Positions 51,848 to 59,030 of a stretch of DNA of 64,000 nt are shown here, piece by piece (positions within the stretch are counted from its first letter, which is position 1; each line of letters starts with the position of its first letter). The translations under genes and the position numbers were made by a program. The notes beneath the pieces were generated by a model that saw only the letters and a program-made list of their open reading frames with translations, had not been told where the DNA came from and searched no databases. The DNA is from Pseudomonas hamedanensis (GTDB lineage Bacteria > Pseudomonadota > Gammaproteobacteria > Pseudomonadales > Pseudomonadaceae): positions 1,324,501 through 1,388,500 of the forward strand of contig NZ_CP077091.1 of NCBI RefSeq assembly GCF_014268595.2. The letters are read 5' to 3'.

Positions 51848-53008
51848 ATGAATGTGTTGAAAGTCGCCATCTGTGGTGGCGGCAGGACTGGCCATCTCAA
51901 CGCCATCCTGTTCAAGCAACTGCCTGACGTTCAGGTTTCGCTGCTCACCCATAATCAGGACGTCATTGAACATCACGCGCGGCAGACGCCCATGCAAGCG
52001 TTATTGCCTGACGGCTCGACCCTCAGCGCCCGACTGGACCGCGTCACCCGTGACGCCAAAGCGGCGGTGGAGGATGCCGATATCGTCATCGTCACCGTGC
52101 CTGCTCATGTCCGTCAGCAAACCCTGCAAGCCATCGCCCCGCACTTGAGTGCGAGCAAACCGGTGTTCATCGGTGCGATTCCGGGCTTCTGCGGTTTCGA
52201 CTGGCTGGCCGAAGCCACCCTGCCCGACCGGCCGAATGTGGTCATCTGGGGCATGAAGGACGTGCCGCACACGGCTTTCGAGCTGACACCGGGACGCTCG
52301 GTGAAAATGGGCGGTGGCAAAAGCCAACTGTATGTGGCGACCCATGCCAGGGAGCCGCAAACAGCGCGCCGCCAACTCGAGAAAATACTGACCAGACTGT
52401 ACGGCCCCTGCGTGACGATGCTCGATCACTATCTGGAAATCACCCTGACGCCGGGCAACCCGATCATGCACAGCTCGGTGATCTACGGCTTGATCGGCCC
52501 TTACGGCCAATGGCATCGCAAGATCTTCCCGCAGCGCATGTGCTGGTGGACCGAATGCCCGGAACTGGGCGCGTATTTTCTCGAGCGCATGGATGAGGAA
52601 AGCCAAGCTTTATGCGCGGTGATCAGCCAGCGGCTGGGCATCGACCTGTCTTCGGTGAAATCCTTGAAACAGGAAATCGTCGAGGCCTACGGCGAGCAGA
52701 TCCGCGATACCAGCAGCATGCTGTCGATCCTGCGTACCAATCAGGCCTACAACGACATCCTCGCGCCGATGGTGCCGGCTGCCGACAACCGCGCCGGCTA
52801 CGTCATCGAGCGTGAGAGCCGCGCCTTCAATGAAGACGTCGCCTATGGCTTGGTGCTGTTAGTGGAAATGGCCCGACGCTTCGACCTCAAGGTGCCCTAC
52901 ATCGAGGAAGTCCTGCAGTGGAGCGTGGCCTATATGCACGGCCTGCGTGATTCGGCACTCGATTACTTCCCCCGCCAATGGCCCCACACGACAAGCGCCG
53001 CCGCTTGA
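51848..53008 (+). CDS. Octopine/opine dehydrogenase family protein (SbnB substitute, predicted)
   Basis: A 386-residue protein. The N-terminal Rossmann domain has CGGGRTGHLNAILF and DADIVIVTVPAHVRQQTL; the C-terminal helical domain has LTPGNPIMHSSVIYGLIGPY and ERESRAFNEDVAYG, typical of NAD-dependent opine dehydrogenases. In Dap-making siderophore loci this slot is held by SbnB, an ornithine-cyclodeaminase-fold enzyme that splits the SbnA product oxidatively into Dap and 2-oxoglutarate. That product is itself an opine, so an opine dehydrogenase run oxidatively could do the same step. This assignment is inference from chemistry and position. Confidence 0.75.
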   Translation: MNVLKVAICGGGRTGHLNAILFKQLPDVQVSLLTHNQDVIEHHARQTPMQALLPDGSTLSARLDRVTRDAKAAVEDADIVIVTVPAHVRQQTLQAIAPHLSASKPVFIGAIPGFCGFDWLAEATLPDRPNVVIWGMKDVPHTAFELTPGRSVKMGGGKSQLYVATHAREPQTARRQLEKILTRLYGPCVTMLDHYLEITLTPGNPIMHSSVIYGLIGPYGQWHRKIFPQRMCWWTECPELGAYFLERMDEESQALCAVISQRLGIDLSSVKSLKQEIVEAYGEQIRDTSSMLSILRTNQAYNDILAPMVPAADNRAGYVIERESRAFNEDVAYGLVLLVEMARRFDLKVPYIEEVLQWSVAYMHGLRDSALDYFPRQWPHTTSAAA

Positions 53009-53044
53009 TCGCTTATTCAATTTCTCGACGAGCAGACCGCTGAT

Positions 53045-54895
53045 ATGGATGACTTCAAGACACTGATCGCCTTCTCCCGCAAAAACGCCATGCGCCGTCT
53101 GGTGCGCTGCCTGTTTGCGGAAAACATTCTCGAGCGTTCTGCGCTGCGCTTCAGCGCCGAGGGCAACCAGGCCACTTACCCGCTCAAGGGCGGCCGCGCT
53201 CACCTGGCCTTTTCCGACATTGCCAAAGGCCCGGCCGACACCGTGGTCAACGACGGCGACGTGGTGCTGGTCACCGATGAAGGTGTGCGCCAGACCATCA
53301 CCAGCCACCAGGACATGCTCGATGTGTTGCGCGACAGCTTTGATTTCGCACCGACCGACGAGGGCGTCGCCGGACTCAAGGCGGACATGGAAAACAGCCT
53401 GACCAACGACGCGCATGCCCGCCAGCATCGCCAGCAGTGGAACGCGCGGCTGCAACAGGCCATCGCGGATCAGGGCCTCAACAGCTTTACTGACTATTTG
53501 CGCCAACATGCCAAAACCAAGGACGCCGCAATCCTGCTCGACCAGTGGGGCTCGCTGGAAGGCCATCCTTATTACCCGACGTGGAAGGCGCGCCCCGGCC
53601 TGAGCGATGACGAGGTGGCGCAACTGTCGCCGGAATTCAATGCCCAGGTGCCACTGCGCATCGCCGCGTTGCGGGCCGACAACGCAAAAAGCGAAAGCAT
53701 GCCGCACGTCACCAGCTACCACGCCTGGTTCGCCAGCCACTTTCCCGTGCAGTGGGAACAATGGAAAGCCTCGCTCAACAGCAAGGGCCTGGACGAAACC
53801 GAGTGGCTGCCGTTGCCGATTCACGCCTGGCATTTGCAGGCCTACGTGCTGAAGACTTTTGCGGCGGAGATCGAAGAAGGCATTCTGGTCACCGACGGCC
53901 CGGACCTGCCAACGCTGCCGACCATGTCGTATCGCACCATGATGCCGCTGCTGGAGGACTGCGCGCCGCTGATCAAGCTGCCGATTGCCGTCTGGATGAC
54001 CAGCGAACTGCGCAGTCTGCAAGCCAAGTCGATTCATATGGGGCCGCGCATCAGCACGGTGATCAGCGCTATCTTGAAAGCCGAAAACGGCTTCGACCAA
54101 CGCCTGGAAATTTTTCCGGAAGAAATCGGCGTGCGCTACAAAAACGCGGTCACTCAGGACGATCATCCGGGCCGGCATCTGTCGGTGGTCTATCGCGCCA
54201 GTGCGCCGGCTTTCGAACGCAACGACGATTGCCTGCCGATCACCGTGGCATCGCTGTTCACCCGTTTGCCCGGCAGCGGTCGGCCGTTGTTCACCGACCT
54301 GATCGAACGTGACGGCGTGCGGGCCAATGCGACGCAGGTGGAAAACTGGTTTCGCGAGTACGCCAAAGTGGTCACTCACCCGGTGGTGGCGATCTATTTG
54401 CTGTACGGAATCGGCCTTGAAGCGCACCAGCAAAACACCATGGTGCTGTTCTCCCCCGACGGTAAAGCACGTAGTCTGCTGATCCGCGATTTCGGCGATG
54501 GCCGGACTTACGCGCCATGGCTGGAAGGACGTGGCTACAGCCTGCAACCGCACGTGCAGCCGGGTATCCTGCCGACGGTGTTTGCCGGCGACATCGAGCC
54601 GGTGCGCATGTTCGTGCTCGACGCGGCGTTCCTGACGCACCTGCATGAGATCGCCCTGTGGCTGACCAAAGAGTACGGTTTGCACGACACGCGACTGTGG
54701 CAAATCCTGCGCGAGGAAACCGATCTGGCGTTTGCAGCGGTGCGCGAGCGTGTCTCGGCCGATGTGTGGGAAACCGAGCATAAAGCGTTCGTCGAAGAAC
54801 CGTGGCCGACGCGTTCGTTGCTGCGCATGCACTTGATGCAGTACAGCAACTATCGTTTGCAACACACCCTGACCAACCCGCTCGCTAGCGTTTAA
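53045..54895 (+). CDS. IucA/IucC family NRPS-independent siderophore synthetase
   Basis: A 616-residue ATP-dependent synthetase that adenylates a citrate carboxylate and couples it to an amine or alcohol. Conserved blocks are EGHPYYPTWKARPGL (ATP/citrate), KLPIAVWMTSELRSLQAKSI, HMGPRIS, GIGLEAHQQNTMVLF and RDFGDGRTY, ending with the FhuF-like C-terminal part (LMQYSNYRLQ). It is the only NIS synthetase in the window, where staphyloferrin B and achromobactin loci have three. FslA-type rhizoferrin enzymes show that one synthetase can attach two citrates to a diamine. Confidence 0.92.
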   Translation: MDDFKTLIAFSRKNAMRRLVRCLFAENILERSALRFSAEGNQATYPLKGGRAHLAFSDIAKGPADTVVNDGDVVLVTDEGVRQTITSHQDMLDVLRDSFDFAPTDEGVAGLKADMENSLTNDAHARQHRQQWNARLQQAIADQGLNSFTDYLRQHAKTKDAAILLDQWGSLEGHPYYPTWKARPGLSDDEVAQLSPEFNAQVPLRIAALRADNAKSESMPHVTSYHAWFASHFPVQWEQWKASLNSKGLDETEWLPLPIHAWHLQAYVLKTFAAEIEEGILVTDGPDLPTLPTMSYRTMMPLLEDCAPLIKLPIAVWMTSELRSLQAKSIHMGPRISTVISAILKAENGFDQRLEIFPEEIGVRYKNAVTQDDHPGRHLSVVYRASAPAFERNDDCLPITVASLFTRLPGSGRPLFTDLIERDGVRANATQVENWFREYAKVVTHPVVAIYLLYGIGLEAHQQNTMVLFSPDGKARSLLIRDFGDGRTYAPWLEGRGYSLQPHVQPGILPTVFAGDIEPVRMFVLDAAFLTHLHEIALWLTKEYGLHDTRLWQILREETDLAFAAVRERVSADVWETEHKAFVEEPWPTRSLLRMHLMQYSNYRLQHTLTNPLASV

Positions 54896-54908
54896 CCGAG
54901 GCTGACTC

Positions 54909-56153
54909 ATGTCCCATGCAGGTGCCATCCAGGGTTCGAGAGTACGAATCCTGATTTATCTTCTGTTCGCGATCCAGTTGGTGTCGATGGGCGCGATGGA
55001 AATGAGCGGGCCGTTCTGGCCTGTCCATCTGCGTGGGCTGACCAGCTCCGAGTCGGTTTTCAGCTTCGCCAGCATCGCCGTGTACGTCGGGCCGATGCTG
55101 GGCATTATTCTGACCAGCGCATTCTGGGGCCGTATCGGCGACCGCTACGGCCACAAGTTGATGATGATCCGTGCGCTCGCCGGGTTGTCATTGACCCAGC
55201 TTGGGCTGGCCCTGTTCACGGACATCTGGGTCATTTTGATCCTGCGTTTTCTGCAAGGGGCGTTTGCCGGTTATATCGCCCCGGCCCAGGCCTATGGCGT
55301 GAGTATCGAAGCACCGTCGCGCCGCGCCAGGCTGTTCGCGATTCTGCAGATTTCGACCAATGTCGGCTCGCTGCTCGGTGCTGTGGTTGGCGGTCTGATC
55401 CTCGATTACGCGACCTTCTTCTGGATCAACATCATCGCGTCGGCATTGTGCGCGGTGTGCACGGTGATTGCCGCTGTGACCTTGCCGGACGTGCCGCCGG
55501 TGAAAAAACCGGCGGTCGCGGACCAGACTGCACCCGTGCGCCGCGCCGGCAGCCTCTGGCAAGGTTCGCCGCTGCTGTCGCTGCTCGGTGTGATGGGCAT
55601 TCTGTTGCTCGCACGGATGCTGCCGCAGACCTCGTTCTCGCTGTATGTCAGCTCGGTCTTCGAGGTCAGCAATTCGGTGGTCGGCCTGTGCTATGGCCTG
55701 CTGGCGCTGGGCTTCATTCTGTCGGCCACGGCGTGGTCGCGTTACTTCGAACATCGCGGTCAGCAAGACACCTTGCAGCGCATGACCTACGTGGTGATCG
55801 GCTGCATCGTGCTTACCGCAGTGGCGGGCGTCACGCGCAATCCGCTGGTGTTCGTCATTGCCTATTTCATCTGGGGCGTACTGCTCGGGGCCACCACACC
55901 GGTGCTGATGGCGCTGATTTCGAAAACCGCTGACAGCTCGCAGCAGGGCCATGTGCTGGGGATTGCCCAGGGCACCGCACAATTCGCATCGATTGCCGGC
56001 ATCTCGGCCGGCGGCTTGCTCAGTCAGGTTTACGGTCTGCAATACACCTATCTGTTCGTGTGTCTGGCCTACGTGCTGGCGCTGGTCCCGATTGTTGCGC
56101 TGCGCTACTGGCCGACGGCGCTGCAAGCGAGCCCCGCCCCGCCCGGGGATTGA
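54909..56153 (+). CDS. MFS transporter, probable siderophore exporter
   Basis: A 414-residue protein with 12 predicted helices of the DHA1 type. GRIGDRYGHKLMMIRALAG after helix 2 is the MFS loop motif; RFLQGAFAGYIAPAQAYGVS is helix 4-5; the second half repeats the fold. It starts 13 bp after the NIS gene, the same place as SbnD/FslB/PvsC-type exporters in other NIS loci. Export of the finished siderophore to the periplasm is the likely role. Confidence 0.85.
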   Translation: MSHAGAIQGSRVRILIYLLFAIQLVSMGAMEMSGPFWPVHLRGLTSSESVFSFASIAVYVGPMLGIILTSAFWGRIGDRYGHKLMMIRALAGLSLTQLGLALFTDIWVILILRFLQGAFAGYIAPAQAYGVSIEAPSRRARLFAILQISTNVGSLLGAVVGGLILDYATFFWINIIASALCAVCTVIAAVTLPDVPPVKKPAVADQTAPVRRAGSLWQGSPLLSLLGVMGILLLARMLPQTSFSLYVSSVFEVSNSVVGLCYGLLALGFILSATAWSRYFEHRGQQDTLQRMTYVVIGCIVLTAVAGVTRNPLVFVIAYFIWGVLLGATTPVLMALISKTADSSQQGHVLGIAQGTAQFASIAGISAGGLLSQVYGLQYTYLFVCLAYVLALVPIVALRYWPTALQASPAPPGD

Positions 56154-56169
56154 TCAAGGAGTGACGCTT

Positions 56170-57354
56170 ATGGACATAGACCAACTACGCGCCGACACGC
56201 CCGCCGTCGCGCAACTGATCCACTTCAACAATGCCGGCGCAGCGCTGATGCCGACGCCGGTGATCGACGCCGTGACGCGCCATATCCAGCTCGAAGCACG
56301 CCTGGGCGGCTACGAAGCCGCCGGGCAGCAATCGCAGGAAGTCGAAAACGTCTACACCGCCATCGCCCGGTTGATCAACGCCCGGACTGATGAAATCGCG
56401 GTGATCGAGAACGCCACCCGCGCCTGGGACATGGCCTTCTATTCATTGCCATTGCGCCCGGGCGACGTGGTGCTAACGTCGAGCACCGAATACGCCGGAA
56501 ATTACATCCCTTATCTGCAATTGAAACAGCAACGCGGCATCGAAATCCGGGTGATTCCCAACGATGAGCATGGCCAGGTCTCGCTGACCGCTCTTAAAGC
56601 GCTGCTCGACGATCAGCGCGTGGCGTTGATCTCTTTGCCGGTCATCGCCACCAATGGCGGACCGGTGCAGCCAGTCGAGCAGGTTGGCGCCCTCGCCCGC
56701 GCCGCCGGCGTGCTGTTTCTGCTCGACGCCTGCCAGGCTGTCGGGCAAATGCCGATCGATGTGCAGAAAATCGGTTGCCACATGCTCACCGCCACCAGTC
56801 GCAAATACTTGCGCGGGCCTCGGGGAATGGGCTTTTTGTATGTCGAGCGCGCGCTGTGCCAGAGCCTTGAGCCGGCGTTTCTGGACTTGCACGCAGCGTC
56901 GTTGCAGAGTGCTGAGCAGTTCACGATTCGTACCGATGCGCGCCGTTTCGAGAACTGGGAGTGTAACGTCGCGGCCAAACTGGGCCTTGGTGCGGCGGTA
57001 CACTACGCGCTGGCGCAAGGCATCGAGCCGATGTGGCAGCGAATTCAGCACCTGGGCGAATACCTGCGCCTGCGGCTGGCCGAGATCCGCGGCGTCACGC
57101 CACGGGACCTGGGGGCGCAGAAGTCCGGCATCGTCACCTTCACCCATGATCAACGCAGCGCGGCGCAGGTTCAGCAATGGCTGGCCGGCCAGGAAACGCG
57201 CATCAACGTCAGTATCTCGACGTTCCGCTCGACCCTGCTCGACATGCAGCAGCGCGACTTGCTGGAAGTCAGCCGCGCGTCGCTGCACGCGTACAACACC
57301 GAGGCGGAAATCGATACGCTGATTGCCGCGCTGCGCCGTTTGCCGACCATATGA
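56170..57354 (+). CDS. Class V aminotransferase (cysteine desulfurase/IPN-epimerase-like)
   Basis: A 394-residue PLP enzyme; ATG 56170 follows AAGGAG. HFNNAGAALMPTPVIDAV at the N-terminus, VVLTSSTEYAGNYIPYLQL, the PLP Asp and Gln in LLDACQAVGQMPIDV, and the Schiff-base Lys in TATSRKYLRGPRGMGFLYV are all present. No reactive Cys loop of desulfurases is obvious. It groups with the isopenicillin-N-epimerase/EgtE-like branch. In this operon it may epimerise or lyse a diamino-acid intermediate; no known NIS pathway I can name uses such an enzyme. Confidence 0.8.
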   Translation: MDIDQLRADTPAVAQLIHFNNAGAALMPTPVIDAVTRHIQLEARLGGYEAAGQQSQEVENVYTAIARLINARTDEIAVIENATRAWDMAFYSLPLRPGDVVLTSSTEYAGNYIPYLQLKQQRGIEIRVIPNDEHGQVSLTALKALLDDQRVALISLPVIATNGGPVQPVEQVGALARAAGVLFLLDACQAVGQMPIDVQKIGCHMLTATSRKYLRGPRGMGFLYVERALCQSLEPAFLDLHAASLQSAEQFTIRTDARRFENWECNVAAKLGLGAAVHYALAQGIEPMWQRIQHLGEYLRLRLAEIRGVTPRDLGAQKSGIVTFTHDQRSAAQVQQWLAGQETRINVSISTFRSTLLDMQQRDLLEVSRASLHAYNTEAEIDTLIAALRRLPTI

Positions 57355-57405
57355 AAGCAGGCGCCAATCGGCGCTTGCGTCACAGAGGGTTTGTAAACTA
57401 GCATT

Positions 57406-57424
57406 GGGAATACTTCTCAATTGC
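57406..57424 (+). promoter_or_regulatory. Candidate Fur box before the FecI-type sigma gene
   Basis: GGGAATACTTCTCAATTGC resembles Pseudomonas Fur boxes of the GnGAATnATTCTCATTTGC kind. It lies 17 bp before the sigma factor start, where Fur normally represses fecI-type genes. Confidence 0.5.
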
Positions 57425-57440
57425 ATGAAAATCTGCAGCC

Positions 57441-57956
57441 ATGAGCGAAACCCTTCCCGCGAATAACGACAAACACCTGCGCGCGATCGAAGCCCTGTAC
57501 AGCGGCCATCACGGCTGGCTGTACGCGACGCTGAGAAAAAAACTGGGTAACGCCATGGATGCGGCGGATCTGGCGCAGGATACGTTCACCCGCATCCTTG
57601 CGTCTCAGGTCACGGTGATCGAGCAGCCACGGGCCTACCTGAGCTGCGTCGCCAAGGGCATTCTGGTCAACTGGTATCAGCGCAAGGCGCTGGAACGCGC
57701 TTATCTGGACGCTCTGGCCCATCTGCCCGCACCCGAAGTGCCGTCGCCGGAATTGCGCTTCATGGTGCTGGAGACGCTGCACGAAATCGACGCGATGCTC
57801 GATGCCCTGCCGCCGCTGGTCAAACGCGCGTTCCTGCTGTCCCAGATCAGCGGTCTGAAATACGACGACATCGCCGAGCAGTTGGGGGTGTCGCTGATTA
57901 CCGTCAAGCGCTACATGAAGCAAGCCTTCGTGCAATGCCTGCTGCTGGTGGAGTGA
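57441..57956 (+). CDS. ECF sigma factor, FecI family
   Basis: A 171-residue protein. Region 2 reads DLAQDTFTRILASQVTVIEQ then PRAYLSCVAKGILVNWYQRK; region 4 reads LPPLVKRAFLLSQISGLKYD then IAEQLGVSLITVKRYMKQA. YLS/NWYQRKALE is the FecI-group signature. It should direct RNA polymerase to the receptor promoter(s) when FecR relays ligand binding. It is followed directly by fecR with no gap. Confidence 0.92.
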   Translation: MSETLPANNDKHLRAIEALYSGHHGWLYATLRKKLGNAMDAADLAQDTFTRILASQVTVIEQPRAYLSCVAKGILVNWYQRKALERAYLDALAHLPAPEVPSPELRFMVLETLHEIDAMLDALPPLVKRAFLLSQISGLKYDDIAEQLGVSLITVKRYMKQAFVQCLLLVE

Positions 57957-58934
57957 ATGCTCGCCCGGCGCCATGACGCGCGGCCCGATCAACAGGCCCT
58001 GGAAGAAGCCGCCGACTGGCTGATCCGCATGAGTGAAGGCGAACTCAGCGACCGCGAGCGCGGCGAGTGGGAATGCTGGAAGGTCAGCACGCCCGAGCGC
58101 GCTCGCGCGTGGGCACGTGCGCAACTCTTGCAAACCAAACTGGGCGGCCTGCCGCCGTCACTGGCGATGTCCGCCCTTGATCGCCCAAGCAGTCCGCAAC
58201 GGCGCGCGGCCATGGGCAAACTGGCGGTGATTCTGGCCCTTGTGCCGGCCGGTTGGGGCAGCTGGAAGCTGGCCGAATCGCAGCAATGGTCAGCCGACTA
58301 CCGCACGGCCGTCGGCCAGCAACGCGAGCTGAGCCTGGCCGATGGCTCGAAAATCACCTTGAACACCGACACCGCCATCGATGTGCTGTTCGACGCCAGC
58401 CAACGCCTCATTTACTTGCGCGAAGGCGAGATCCTGGTGCAGACCGCCGCGGATATTTCCCCGCTCGCCCGGCCTTTCGTGGTCAGCACCTGCCAGGGCC
58501 GCATGCAGGCGCTGGGTACGCGTTTCACCGTCCGCGAACGACAACCGCAGACCCATCTGGCGGTGCTCGAAGGCGCGGTGAAAGTCGAACTCGCGAACAA
58601 TCGCCAAGGCACGCCACTGATCGTCAACGCCGGTCAGCGCACCGATTTTTCCTCATCCACCTTTGGCGCGGTCAGTGCCACCGACCGCAATGTCGGGGCC
58701 TGGAGCCAAGGCATGTTGATGGCCGACAAGATGCGCCTGGCCGATTTTGTCGACGAACTCACCCGCTATCGCCGCGGTTTCGTGCGCCTCGATCCGGCCC
58801 TCGCCGATCTGCGCATTTCAGGCGCTTACCCGATCAGCGACAGCCAACGCACCTTGAACATGCTGGCGCAGACCTACCCGATTGTTGTCAGCGGCCACCT
58901 CAATGGCTACTGGGTCATGCTCTCCCCCGCCTGA
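57957..58934 (+). CDS. FecR-family anti-sigma/signal transducer
   Basis: A 325-residue single-pass inner-membrane protein. The cytoplasmic N-terminus has AADWLIRMSEGELSDRERGE and ECWKVSTPERARAWARAQ, the sigma-binding domain. A hydrophobic helix follows (MGKLAVILALVPAGWGSWKL, about residues 86-103). The periplasmic FecR domain has RELSLADGSKITLNTDTAID, LREGEILVQT and FTVRERQPQTHLAVLEGAVK. It sits between the sigma gene and an STN-bearing receptor, the standard Fec-type signalling triad. Confidence 0.9.
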   Translation: MLARRHDARPDQQALEEAADWLIRMSEGELSDRERGEWECWKVSTPERARAWARAQLLQTKLGGLPPSLAMSALDRPSSPQRRAAMGKLAVILALVPAGWGSWKLAESQQWSADYRTAVGQQRELSLADGSKITLNTDTAIDVLFDASQRLIYLREGEILVQTAADISPLARPFVVSTCQGRMQALGTRFTVRERQPQTHLAVLEGAVKVELANNRQGTPLIVNAGQRTDFSSSTFGAVSATDRNVGAWSQGMLMADKMRLADFVDELTRYRRGFVRLDPALADLRISGAYPISDSQRTLNMLAQTYPIVVSGHLNGYWVMLSPA

Positions 58935-58954
58935 GGGAAAAAAAATCGCCGTCC

Positions 58955-58991
58955 GGGTGATACTTTTTTCGATCTCGACTGGCAATTGGGG
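58955..58991 (+). promoter_or_regulatory. Promoter block of the second receptor, shared with 47358-47402
   Basis: GGGTGATACTTTTT, six variable bases, then TCGACTGGCAAT, 76 bp before the ATG, exactly as upstream of the first receptor. GGCAAT with CGTCCT about 18-19 bp downstream resembles a FecI-class -35/-10 pair. Confidence 0.65.
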
Positions 58992-59030
58992 AGAAGCACT
59001 TTTCCGTCCTGTTCATAGGCTCATCCATCC

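Noticed and set aside
52859..54928. 689-codon open frame on the minus strand opposite the NIS synthetase gene
   Set aside because: Antisense shadow caused by codon-position GC bias; the plus-strand synthetase motifs are unmistakable.
57356..57380. Hairpin GCAGGCGCC/GGCGCTTGC after the class V aminotransferase gene as a terminator
   Set aside because: A 9-bp stem with one wobble pair but no T-run after it; too weak to list as a terminator.
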